Shown here piece after piece: positions 21,607 to 32,944 of a DNA stretch of 64,000 bases. The position numbers and the translations under genes are program-made. The DNA comes from Haliotis asinina (taxonomy: Eukaryota; Mollusca; Gastropoda; Lepetellida; Haliotidae): positions 73,954,504 through 74,018,503 of the forward strand of contig NC_090280.1 in the NCBI RefSeq assembly GCF_037392515.1, read 5' to 3'. The stretch's first letter is position 1. Every line of letters starts with the position of its first letter. The notes below the pieces were generated by a model that saw nothing but the letters and a program-made list of their open reading frames with translations, was not told the origin of the DNA and searched no databases.

Positions 21607-24600
21607 TTAGTCTGTACCAAAAATGTCCCGGTGGAGCTGTTGATCTGTATCCTTCATATGTTCATCTATACCTGTCACGGAAACACCCACTTCTACACAG
21701 AGTGTTGGATCTAAAGGTATATCGAATGGATTTTCGGGGTGTCCTGCTTGCAACATGGTGACGACACAGACTTCGCCGTGGCTTACCACAACGCCCGGTG
21801 ACCCTGAGGCCCCATGTCTCAGGGAGCAGTGGAACTGAAGAAAGGAAGAGTCTTTTCCAAAACCGTCATATACTTCCAGGTGTTTAGGCAGGATGCCCTT
21901 ATTCAACAATTCTCTTTTCATCTCCTGAAACGCTTCCCTATCAGTGATAGTGTAGCAGTTGTGTTCTCTGTACAGGATCAGGTCCCCGACATGGCCTAAT
22001 AAACTGAACCTTCCTTTATAGTCTTTCAGGAACCGAGTGAATGCTTGTGGAAATGGGTTCCCATCTGCAGAAGGTGCTAGTTCGACAATGGCGGTATCTA
22101 AATGTACATCAAAAAACCGCAAAGTAGTGAGTTCGAAGCACTTGGTACCATTTCGTCCATGGGTAAAATATGCTTGTAATCCCGCTAAATTTAATTTCTG
22201 TTGAACATAATTGAAAAGTGAAGCCCGACCGATCTTCAGAATACTCTGCATCTGTTCCTGTGGTATTCCTGCAGAAAGTTCAACAAAAGAGCATTGCAAT
22301 AAGCAATTAATACTTCATCAATTAAGAAGAGAATCCGCAAATAAGAAATTACTGTTATTGTTGCCATATTAGGGCAGCAGTTGATATTTACATCTTTTCA
22401 TCCTGTGTGAAATAGTGAGCGTAAGGTTGTGGTAATTCGGAGCCAGCGTTTTCATTAAAACCTAATATGGTAAATACCGTTTTATTTCAGTATCTTACCA
22501 AGGGCTAAGTTGAGCACATGTGCAGCTGTCATAATGCAATTATCTCCCACTCTGAAACCGGTTCCATTGGTGCCAATTGAGCAGACAGATCCAGCAGCTT
22601 GGTTGATAAGATCCATATCGCAAGCTTTTTCGACATCCATACCTTGGTTGGCTTTGCCAAGAGAACCTGAAACAATAAAAGTGATATCCAACTATTACAG
22701 GAAATTCAAACCTAATCAAATGACGCACATTGAAAGAAGAAGAAGTTGATTTGACTGGATGGTCCAAACGTGGCATTACCTGGAAATAGACCTGCAGGTC
22801 TGGCGTTCCATCCATCAGAACCAGGAGGTGCTGCTGAACAAGATTTGGGCGCTTCCACGGGATGTCCCTGCAGACGTGCGAGAGTGAAAAGAAAAGAACG
22901 TGTTTACTACCCTCGCTTGTTCAGATTTGTATATTCCGGAAATCCCATTTTCCATACGATTTAGTAGTGTCTGTGTTATTGCCGAAAGAGAAACTTTTGA
23001 GATTTCAAACACCATTTACTGGTCTGTCACTGGATGCAACAGAGCCAACACTGATTCAGATTCACTGTATGCAAAACATGTCAGATTTCATCATAACAGA
23101 TACTTACAGCGTTCTCAGGAACCTTCTGTACAAATCTTCTAGGCATTCTAGAGGCCCCTGCGGAAGCTGAAAACACAGATTGTAACATATGTGCATGTTC
23201 AATATTGTCAACATGTATAAATGGATGCATGGCCTCAGCCTTATGTGACAAGCCATTTACACGTAACAGCAAATGTGTTTGTATTTCATAATAATTTCAA
23301 CCCATCACATTTTATATTAATATATAACTTAAAGACAAGGGGCTAAGAAGTATACGACACCATATCCTTGTGTTCGTCGATATAAACGGGTGAGTGATCA
23401 GCAACATTTCGGCTATATGGCGGCGATCTGTAAACAGTCGAGTCTGGACCAGACAATCCAGTGATCAACAACATGGGCATCGATCTTCACAACTGGGAAC
23501 CGATGACACGTGTCAACCAAGTCAGTGAGCTTGACCATCCGATCCCCTTAGTCGCCTTTCACGAGAAGCATAGTCGCCTTTTATGGCAATCATGGGTTGC
23601 TGAAGGCCTATTCTACCCCGCTACCCTCACGGATCTCGTCGATATAAACATGCACACTTTTCTGAGGATAGCACGGTGGTGGTAGTTTCTTAAAGGCAGT
23701 GTCTAGTCGAATCTCAGCGTGAATGTATGAAAACATGCTCTGAGAGTTGTCTCATTCAGTCAAGGCAATTCCTTCTGAAAGTTGCACATTCATTGGAAGT
23801 TAGATATTTAATTATTTGGCCAAAGTAATTACATTTTATCAAACAAGGCCAGTAGAATTGATCGACATCGATTGCTGCTGGCACTTTGCCATGACTAAAA
23901 TCCAAACCAGCAGGGTTCGTTATTAAGTCACTGAGTGGAAACTGTAAAAAGACCAACAGAAGCATGCCTTAAACAGTTAGCTACAATCCACGTACCACAG
24001 TACTGCACTGCCCGTGTAAACTAACGGTAAATAATGATTATACTCAATAACAAAGATTTTTTTAAATGGTTGATTGTTGCTCTCAGCAATACCGCACCTT
24101 CATGGTGGCGATCTGTAAATAATCGTCTCTGAACCAGACATTCCAGTGATCAACAGCATGAGCATCAACCAACGTAACCTGTACGCAATGACACGTGTAC
24201 CCAAGTCAGCGAGCCTGACCACCAGCATGGGTTCCTGATAACAAATTCTGGCCCGGATCCTCTGGGGTCTCATCCCATATGAAGACTGACACAAAGGGTT
24301 TACTACAGAATCACCACTTGAAATGATATTTGACGCCTTACGTACGCTGTATGGTCATTAATAAATCAACATGTGTACCTTTGTAGTCAGGAAGGTCTTG
24401 CAAGATATCATTCCGTTCAATCTGAGTCAGAAAGCTCTTCAGTTTTTCTATAAAGTCATCAGGCCTCTGCTGTTCCAAAATTGTCAACAGATCAAAAGCA
24501 TTTTTGATTTTCCCCCGCTTTTGTTTTCCTATCATGTCTCCAAAATAAAACTTGGCCGTTTCAACTTCATCTGGTGCCAGATTCTGTGCTATCCCAAACA

Positions 24601-25154
24601 AGACCAGTCTGAAAAAAACAAAAACAAAAAACAAACAATGCCCTGTCTCTTAACTGATCGCGTATCTTTCTTCTACGGCTTCTTCTCATTCAGTGATTCC
24701 CCTAGAGCTATATGGCACAGTGGGCTAGATCAGGGTCTACATGATACAATTAGTTTTAGCATTGTAAGTGTCTCAGAACTTCCGTCCCTCTCCGTCTTCC
24801 GCCTACTGCAACATCCCCGTCTCACCTGAAGTCTGACACAGTTCCGTCAGGAAACCTCTCTTTATCTCGCATCAGATCTTTGTGGTCAGTCCCTTGAAGG
24901 TGTTGTAGAAGGTCGTTGCGGCCAATCCTCAAAAAGGCCTGAGTTAAGAGTGACGTTTTCCCTTGCTGTATCAACCGTTTCTCTTCTAAATGTGTGAACA
25001 TACTAACAGCATCGTTTATCTTGTTTGGGGCGAGGAGGTCTTTAAACATGTATTTTAGGGATTCCAGATCATCGACGCCAAGGTTTAATGCAATCTTCAG
25101 AATCAACGCTTTAAAGTTTGGTTCGGGAACTGCATCTGTCTCTAAAGTGGTCAT
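21607..25154 (-). CDS. tandem death-effector-domain / trypsin-like (FAM111-type) serine protease
   Basis: Six coding exons (25154-24826, 24608-24379, 23166-23108, 22867-22780, 22666-22499, 22268-21607) join in phase with GT..AG junctions to give 511 codons plus stop. Residues ~8-95 and ~112-190 each form a death effector domain; both keep the R-x-D-L/I-L motif (GRNDLLQHL, ERNDILQDL). A Pro/Ser/Gly-rich linker of about 50 residues follows. Residues ~240-511 form a trypsin-fold protease with a full triad: His in CIMTAAHV, Asp in LDTAIVEL, Ser in GASGSPGVVV. The pattern recalls FAM111/Deg-type proteases, not secreted trypsins, and there is no signal peptide, so it is probably intracellular. DEDs recruit partners in caspase-8/FADD-like complexes; a protease activated by DED clustering is my inference. 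The ATG at 25154 is preceded by an acceptor (CATTTCAG), so a 5' UTR exon lies upstream. The exon 2 donor (AAAG/GTACAC) is the weakest junction. Confidence 0.85.
23385..23640 (-). repeat. R2-family repeat, near full length
   Basis: GGCTATATGGCGGCGATCTG, AGTCTGGACCAGACAATCCA, TTAGTCGCCTTTCACGAGAA and GGCCTATTCTACCCCG occur in order. It lies in the intron between the second DED exon and the linker exons of the protease gene. Confidence 0.85.
24083..24275 (-). repeat. R2-family repeat, internally deleted
   Basis: CAGCAATACCGCACCTTCAT, CTGTAAATAATCGTCTCTGA and AGTCAGCGAGCCTGACCACC are followed directly by CATGGGTTCCTGATAAC, with the Cys-free AGTCGCC block missing. It is in the same intron as the copy at 23.4 kb. 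Confidence 0.75.
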
Positions 25155-25172
25155 TGTCGAATTCAACCTGAA

Positions 25173-27455
25173 ATGAAGATGAATATCTATTGTTACTTAC
25201 CTATAAGAAAGTCACTGTAGGTATATTCCTTTGATGTGAAGATTTCACTTTAACATTATTCTTGTAGTACACACTTGTAGAATATCTCCATAAGGATTAG
25301 CCACCGTGTCGTGAATGGATACATTATAGAATACACCTGTATAGCGAGACACTGTAATAACTCAGAGATGACAACGCAAATCCAATTTACCGTTTACCGA
25401 TATTACTGCAACTAGTCTGTCTATAATTTTGATATAGGCAGTTTGTTTGAGTGGCATTCTAGAAGCTGCTGGGATAGACATGACACAACTTTATGGATGA
25501 TCAAAGTCTTTATTTTAACAATGGCATGCTTGAAAAGGATACAAGAGCCCATACCGCAACGTCGCCATTGCTGATTATCCATAAAGATGCGACATCTCGA
25601 TACATGCAATACAACGACAATAACATTGCAATATGTCTTTTATAGCGTTCGTCTGAGGTCCACGGTCTTATGTTACATTGACGAATAGTTGTGTAACAGA
25701 TAGCATGTCTCCAATCATATACGCGGGACAGTTCTTCAGCGTTTGTAATGTATTTTGAAATGTTTTGCAATCCTTAATTATAGTTATCAACGGTGCCCTC
25801 AACTGACCATTGTTAATACTCGCAGCAAATAGTTATAGTCACGTTATTTATAACAATGACTAATAGGGAAACCAGCTGGGGAATTCCCCTTAACCCACTC
25901 GATGACTTGACATAACCTGAATTCAGATTTGAATGACTTGTTGAAGTCAAGATTACTGGAATAGCAAGAACTGACAGGACGTTGACCACAGCATGAACGG
26001 TCATTATCAGAATGATGAGGATTTAGTATAAAGGGAACTGACAAAATGTAGAGCGAGCCTGTTTGATCATAATGATTAATGTTAAACTGTCAGGCGTGAG
26101 CTTACCGTCGTAATGTAGCGACATAAATAGATACAATGTGTAAATGAGCGTGAGGTCGTATAAAAGGTTGTCGTGGAATTACTCACACAAATGCTGTTTC
26201 ATATATATTCAAATATACTACTCTCCACACTCTAGCGGTATACATCCACTATAACATTCTCTACGATTATACCCGGAAGTAGTTGCATAATAGTTTCCTT
26301 AAGGCGAGTTATAATCGTATTTTGCTTTGGGCTTGGGCGTCCTTTTAACTGATCGTCCGATTATGACAAATATTCAGATTACATTATATTTAATTATGTA
26401 TTTTTGCATTTGTTATGCACGTGAACGCCATTGATGTCAACGTGCGTTTTAATCAGAGGTATTATTTAGTGACTTCACTTTAGCATAAAACATTTCCACA
26501 GATTTTATTTAGTAAAGAAAAAACTCTCCTTGATAAATGTGACTCGATGACTGACTGAACCCCTTTGTCAGATAGTTTGTATCTAGAAGCGATGTTATCA
26601 TTCTGGTACAAACTTATACTCTTAAGAACAGAAGGGGAACCTTAAGTTTCAAATTGGATAGGAAGTATAAGCGTTAGCAAACTGTTGAAAGACAGAGACA
26701 GATATTTTATGAACGCGCCACCATTTCTCTTTATTGCCATCGTAAACACATCGCATGGGATGCACGTGCACAACGGAGTAGTCTCATACACGTGCATGGG
26801 GTGTCATTCTTAATTTTGACGGTTTGCAAGAAGGTCGATAAATCACTGTCGACATTTAATTGGGCCAATCATCACACAGTTTTTCAGTGTTTGTTTCAAG
26901 CCCATTTTGTATGAAAATGAAAATCGTACACATGCAAATTTCACGTCATACACAAGTCATCTTTCAAGATCGATCCTGTACAAAACTACAGTCATAAGAA
27001 GGGCAAGTGGTGATACACTCTCAAATCTCAAACCATTCATTATTGTCATATCAACACTGACTGGCTCCGATATATCTCCTAATGTTTCAATCGTAAATTT
27101 AAATTGAACTCCCACTAGAGTCTATATCATGTGTGAATAATAATAAATTTAACGTAATTATTCGTAACCTACTTCATCAGATGTTAAGCACAAACAGCTA
27201 CTGATTCAAACAGATTAAAGGCACTAAGGATATTTGATCATTGTGTATTGAGATATGTGTATATGGTTAAATCAAAGTTGTTTATCCCAGTAGTATACAC
27301 GTTGGTTCTACTGCCGCGAAAAGTAAAATAATAATACAATAAGTAGGAAAAAGGAGAAGGTGTGCATTCATGCATATGAGCATATAGAGACACGTTTGTT
27401 CCTCTTCCTTGTTCTTCTCCCCAAGTACTAGTAGACCCAGCAACAAGACGGGTAT
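25173..27455. other. gene-free stretch upstream of the DED-protease gene
   Basis: The 5' exon and promoter of the DED-protease gene should lie here but I cannot place them. No repeat family seen elsewhere in the window is recognisable and there are no convincing exons. Confidence 0.35.
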
Positions 27456-27990
27456 TTGGAAAACAAAATGAGGTCCAGCGCAGAAAAACAACAGTACGTT
27501 GATGGGGGTTTGTTGTTCGTGTTGTTTGTATGCCCTCCCAAACTGGACCTTCCTCCAAGGGAAACCACCAGCGAAGGTGCACTCAAATTAGAGACATACA
27601 GGTACATAGATATAGAACACAGCAATGGCAGGAGCCAAGCTATCCTAAACCTATGCCGAGATCCGACCGGCGTGCTTGTGTCTTCGGAAGGCGAAGAGGA
27701 AGTACCACATATCGCAGGCCAGATATGCACGAATCTGAGACATCTCTGAGACACACAACTTCCATCATAACAGAGTTCTTCGAAATCCTGCTGGAGAAGT
27801 GTCCCCACATCTTGCTTTCAGACAGAGAAATCCCGGAGCGATCGGCACACACCTACGAGCGGTACGAGATCCCTCGACAGTTTCTCGAACCGTAGGTGTT
27901 GTGCTTTCGTCAGTTCGAAGAAGACGGCAAAATGGTCACCTGTATCTATGTCTACCCACCCAACCAGCTTCCACCTGCAGCGGGGAAACT
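27456..27990 (+). pseudogene. decayed coding stretch of unknown family
   Basis: The frame starting at 27456 reads like protein (LETYRYIDIEHSNGRSQAIL, EEEVPHIAGQICTNLRHL). It stops at 27749, but an equally protein-like continuation in another frame (RHTTSIITEFFEILLEKCPH, then IPERSAHTYERYEIPRQFLE) overlaps it, so I infer one frame change near 27.74 kb. An in-frame TAG at 27893 is followed by more plausible coding (FEEDGKMVTCIYVYPPNQLP). No ATG context or splice sites bound it. I do not recognise the family. A LINE 3' end begins immediately downstream, at about 28.0 kb. Confidence 0.35.
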
Positions 27991-28002
27991 TCGAATTGAC
28001 AG

Positions 28003-28520
28003 ACAGACAGACAGTCAGACATTTTTATTCAGTAAAGGGGCCTCAGGCCAAACATCATTAGATTTCACTTCCTGAGTATATTTTAAGTTCATCTTCTTCT
28101 CTGCATGATAAAGGGAATTTCCAACATTACAAAGAATACTTGTGTTTGAATCTTTAAAAATATCAACAACAGACATATGGTTGTACGTTTTCTTTAAAGT
28201 ATCAATAAGTATTTGTTTCTAATATCTGCATCTAACAGTGCACATTCCAGAAAAATGTGATATTCATCCTCAATAGTATTTACATTATTCTTTTTACAGT
28301 GGCTTCACAGCCTTAGACGTTTTCAGCAGTAGTATATCTTCCTGTTTTTATGTCAATTTTAAAATTTGAGCTTCTAAATCTGGAGGTCTAAAATGTAAAC
28401 GTAAATCACAACATAAATACTTTTCAACATCCAAAAAACATTTGGAGGCTTTGTAAAGATAACATTTAGGTGAAGATTCCACAGAAGAGTACCAAGACTG
28501 CTGAATATTATCACATAGCC
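28003..28520 (-). mobile_element. LINE 3' end (CR1/RTE-like), 5'-truncated
   Basis: The minus strand encodes a LINE ORF2 C-terminus in broken frames: DVEKYLCCDLRLHFRPPDLE, an R-S-S-N-F-K-I-D-I-K-T-G-R-Y stretch, then CKKNNVNTIEDEYHIFLECA, the usual C-x2-C...EDE.H....C pattern near the end of such proteins. It finishes with TTTACTGAATAAAAATGTCTG and a (TGTC)n tail of about four units at 28003-28020. Such short tails are typical of CR1-like LINEs. The family cannot be fixed from this piece alone. Confidence 0.7.
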
Positions 28521-29999
28521 TCTATGTCACAGACCACTACATTGGCAGCAAGAAAAGTGTTCTTTGGAAAACAGTGAGATAGACTATACACAACAGGAGC
28601 GACTCCCGCTCGAGGTTCCCAAAGAATTCACGAATGGCTGTACAACTGTATCTCCATGTTGTATTATATAACTGAGACAGCGATTCAACGTGATACAACT
28701 GATTTTTGTTTTCGTTTTTCGTTGAGTGCTTTGGATTGTCCCCAGTACACTGTTCACTACAGAGGCTCAAGCCCCTGGGATCTGCCACTTAATGACACGT
28801 CGATGATTCTCTTACCCAGTATGACCTCCACAGCACTGCGACTTTGGAAGAGTGGGACGGATCCATCAGAGCAAGCAAATATACTTCCTTTAAAACAATT
28901 AGACTCACTCGTGTAGATATAGCCACTTACTTCAGGGGACTGTTCTAAACTAAATTTTCTATACTCTTAAAACGCACTGTTTACAAATGAACTCATGTAT
29001 TGTAAAACAAATTCGCAACGTTCAAAGAGATTATTGTCACGAGTTCAATGAATTGTAAGAATCAGTAAAAAATGGCGAATTCTGATCAAAATTATACATC
29101 CATGTTTACATGAACGATCCTCGTCTGGATAAAGTTTGCAGTTGGTTCCCCCGTGTTAGTGGAGATTCCACTGTACGATGTAACCATATATACATGTATA
29201 CATAAATAACACGTAGTGAGTGTCTTAAGTGAGTCTAAACTTTTGATGGGTAGTATATTTCGCTCATCAGGGTCTGGGAAACGCTTGCACCGCCCTACAG
29301 AATAGCCATGTTCCACCTACTTGGTCGCCTCCAAGATAATTCGAAGCGCTGTAATCACATACAGACTTTCCTGGGATGGGACATACTCTGCTCACCTTAG
29401 GCTAGTCATATCAGAATAAAGCAATTTCGTAACAGACAAAGATACGAAGTGAAGTGCTTAAGAAATTTCTTAACTTCTCTAACAACTGAGTTCTCTCGGT
29501 ATCCACGAGTAAACTAGAAGAGACTGAAGTGTGTCGTTATTATACTCTGTAGAGACTCTGGGTCAGTTCATTAAATAAATGAACATGGCTCTACTAAATT
29601 AGTGGTCTCATTAAGTTTGTCTTATGGGAGGTCTGTCTTTTGGGAGTATGGCGTTGATAATAGAGAATTTGTAGTTTGCAGACCAGCTCCCTGAAGAATG
29701 GATGAAGATGAAATACACAATGAAAACAGTTTAGGCGTAACGCTGAAAGTAAATCGCACTGCATCTGCGATTTGTTTGGAGTGTAAAAGGTTTTCTGGTG
29801 AACAGTGGACTAGATTTAGCATGTGTTTATGACGGGTGTCACCGGTGGGGCAGGATACGCTCACCTTTTTCACGAACACCTGGTATCATCACTATGTCAC
29901 AGTGATTCATAAACACAGGCTCAGTCTTCGTATCGCATAGTGACAATCACTGAATTGTTACAAACAAGATAGTACAGCTGAAATACTGCTGAAGTAAAC
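28521..29999. other. gene-poor stretch with a pair of inverted repeats
   Basis: Segments near 28853-28916 and 29226-29282 are imperfect inverted copies (AATATACTTCC...TTAGACTCAC against GAGTCTAAACTTTTGATGGG). A third copy of GAGTCTAAACTTTTGAT lies at 39.898 kb, suggesting ends of a small transposon family. Nothing else is recognised. Confidence 0.35.
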
Positions 30000-30050
30000 A
30001 CACACATGCACACGCACGCACGGGCGCACGCGCGCGTGTGTGTATGTGTG
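29998..30050 (+). repeat. (CA/CG)n microsatellite
   Basis: ACACACATGCACACGCACGC passes into CGCGCGTGTGTGTATGTGTG, making an imperfect palindrome. Confidence 0.9.
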
Positions 30051-30493
30051 TTAATGATATAGTCACTTTTGTACAATGAATAGATTTCCTAAGGATCTGG
30101 AAAGGGTTTTGACGCTTCCGTTTGAATTGACGACCCTCCACTTGCCCGGTCAACCGTTGGAAAAAAATACGGTTATGCATTATACTGGCCTAAGTTAAAA
30201 GCATCTGCGTTAGATAGGCTTTTGTACGCAGAATGCTGAAGGTTCAAAGTCTTGAACGAATAGTGTAGTTTCATGAGATTAGCCTTCAGGCCTCTGCAGT
30301 TCCACTGATTCACACACAAATAAACTATTTCTTCGGAGGGTTTATTGGGAATCTACCCCTTCCTTTCCTTGAGGCGATACATCCATGCCCTCTAGGGATC
30401 CGAACTTATGGGAAAGTTGGATATTATTTTTCGAACCTTTGGGAACACTGCCATATTGACATTTGATAATGGACGGACGTTTTGATAAGGAAA

Positions 30494-30494
30494 G

Positions 30495-30536
<42 letters not shown>

Positions 30537-30618
30537 GGAGGAGGAGGAGGAGGAGGAGGAGGAGGAGGAAGAGGAGGACAAAGACGACGACGACAACGAC
30601 GATGATGATGACAAAGAT
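30494..30618 (+). repeat. (GAT)n-(GAG)n-(GAC)n triplet array
   Basis: About 125 bp of triplets changing from GAT to GAG to GAC/GAT. It yields poly-Asp/poly-Glu on the plus strand and poly-Ser on the minus strand. The short frames containing it have no other coding support. Confidence 0.95.
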
Positions 30619-30711
30619 GCCAACCCTAGTTTGGGCCTAAGTATAATACTGGACATCAGAAAGTGTAATGTAGACCCCAGAAGTGTAACACTTGTCTTCC
30701 AGTCGCTTTGA

Positions 30712-32140
30712 TATAGTGCACGTTGTCACAAGAGGAATATTCTTGACATTGACAAATACACGTCACCAATCATTATGAAACACCATGAATCAAAAAATAT
30801 TGGTCAGGTGACACAAGATACTTTAATTCCTTACAAATTAATTGGAATGAGCATGATTCTAAGAATAAGTAATTTCTATCGGTGTAAGGCCATTTCTTAA
30901 CCCCTACACGTGTGCTACGAAACACTTCCTTGTGAAATAATATCCACTTTAGTCATTTTCCTAAAACCAGTAGAAAAACGTAATTTTTGCACATTAAGTG
31001 TAACGTAATTGGTCAAAATCGTAATAATTACGCCAAAGCGTGAAGGTTGACATCTCTGTGATTCATCATCCGAGTTCCCAGCCCTCCATGGAGTAACATG
31101 AAGACAGCTGAAACATGTGGGTCTCCAACTCGCAGGACCAAGATGATTTAGTCCAGAAGAAAATACCTATTCTGCTCCTGATCCACACGAGGGAAGAGCT
31201 AATAGCCTTACCTGGCATTCGCCACCACGAAGCTGCTCTTCAAGAGAGCTTCAAGTTATAAAAGGATTGTTTCTTTTATCAAATAACGCATCGTGTGATC
31301 CTACAATCTTATACACGATGATATGGAATTAAACTTGTGTAAAGACACGTTTAATTACGCGATATGCATGACATATTCTCTTAAAACACTACTGGAAAAC
31401 AAGGCAAGGTTGAGCACCAACCTAATATTTGACCTGTATTATCACGTGTGAGTGCCGTTTACTGGCGTTTGCCATTGTGAGCGAATGGGCCCCAGGCTGT
31501 CCACAATGGATGAGAGTCTTAAGCACGGCGTGTGCAGCTACGCGAGGAATCAATTTCATCGTCATGTGCTGCATGTGCACTAGCTTCCATTTGCTTACAT
31601 TTCATCAGGGACAATAGATGACGCTGTAGAGAATCTCTGTTTTCACAAATCAAAATGGGTTTGCTAATTGCCGTGCACCCCCTGTTTCTTGTAAAAGCGC
31701 TCTCCGCGCTGGCCTAACTTATCATTGTTTGCTATTAGTGTGCAGTATAGGCATATTGTCCATCCAGAACACTTTTGCCAGAAAATCAGCAAATTTCCAC
31801 AACTATTGTATACGTTTTGCGCACGTATGTGCATTCATCCACAGAAATAGCATGTTATGTTCATCTCTGTTGAACTTAATGCTGTCATCATAAGTGATGA
31901 CATTGTAGTGGTATTGTGGGTGTATTGTCAGATGCGGTATGTATAGACTACGTCTCACGTCCATAGTGAACTTAGAATCCTTGAAGACAAAGTGTTGGCC
32001 ACCTCTTCCAATGGAAATACACCTGACAGTCACTTGGGTTTGTTAGCCAACGTGCCAGAATGTGTTCTCACACTATTACATACAGTATTGTTCACGTTCT
32101 CTGTATAAAAAAAATCCCAATGAAATTCAATTATGAAACT
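30712..32140. other. gene-free stretch
   Basis: No exon, RNA gene or recognised repeat. The short frames present lack splice sites or family resemblance. Confidence 0.35.
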
Positions 32141-32141
32141 A

Positions 32142-32296
32142 CAGTGGAAGCTGTCAAAACCGGCATCTGTCCAATCCAGCAAGTTGTCTACACCAGCATA
32201 AAATCTCAGTTCCATCCACGACTTGTACATTTATCATCCCTCTACAATCTACATTTCTTCAGTCTCAATGAGTGAAAGTTTAGACAGCTTCCACTG
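32142..32296. mobile_element. pogo/Tigger-like MITE
   Basis: Ends CAGTGGAAGCTGTC and GACAGCTTCCACTG are perfect inverted repeats flanked by TA on both sides (155 bp in all). The CAGTGGAA..GTC(T)AAACC type of terminus is typical of pogo/Tigger transposons; this copy is too short to encode a transposase. Confidence 0.8.
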
Positions 32297-32944
32297 TATC
32301 AATGAACACAGATCAAGGTGTGGCGTTGAAGCGGTATCCATTCTAATTTCACATTCAGCAGTATAATCATCTACCTGTCCTGATCCATCTTAAGCTGTCC
32401 AGACCAATGAGTTGACTATGGGAGTTGATGTTAGCAGGTGTAACACATGCTTCTCAATCTTTTCAGTGCTAGTTTCGAAACTGCAACATTCCATTCCAGC
32501 TTGATGATTACATAAACACTCTATAAAAAACAACCACTCATAATGCCGGTGCTGCAATATTTTGCAGGATTTCAGATAAAGGGCGCAAAGATCTAACTTT
32601 GAGCTTGCATAGTTAAGGTGCAAGGTGTGTCTGTATATACCATAACAGATAAATCATCTTATGTCAATTTGATTCAGATAATATTAACAACATATCTTTT
32701 AATAAATAGGTGAACAAAGCATATTTTCCACAAAATTCTTTCTCTTTGATTGGCAAACACAGTAATGAAAAGGAAGACATATTATTGAAAGATAAACTGA
32801 TTTATTCATGACATAAAAGATACAGAAAAGAACATAATTTTCAAAATCATCCAGTCGTGATCAGCATCCACATTATATTTAATATATTATAACAAAATAT
32901 TATACAGTCATAATTTAGTTTTCAATAACATGGTGAGCAATGCA

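Noticed and set aside
23756-23965. Extra exon of the DED-protease gene
   Set aside because: The second DED exon joins the linker exon at 23166 directly in phase; this frame has no convincing donor and is not needed.
30342-30711. Poly-Asp/poly-Glu (plus) and poly-Ser (minus) reading frames
   Set aside because: They are produced by a GAT/GAG/GAC triplet array; flanking residues show no domain, splice site or start context.
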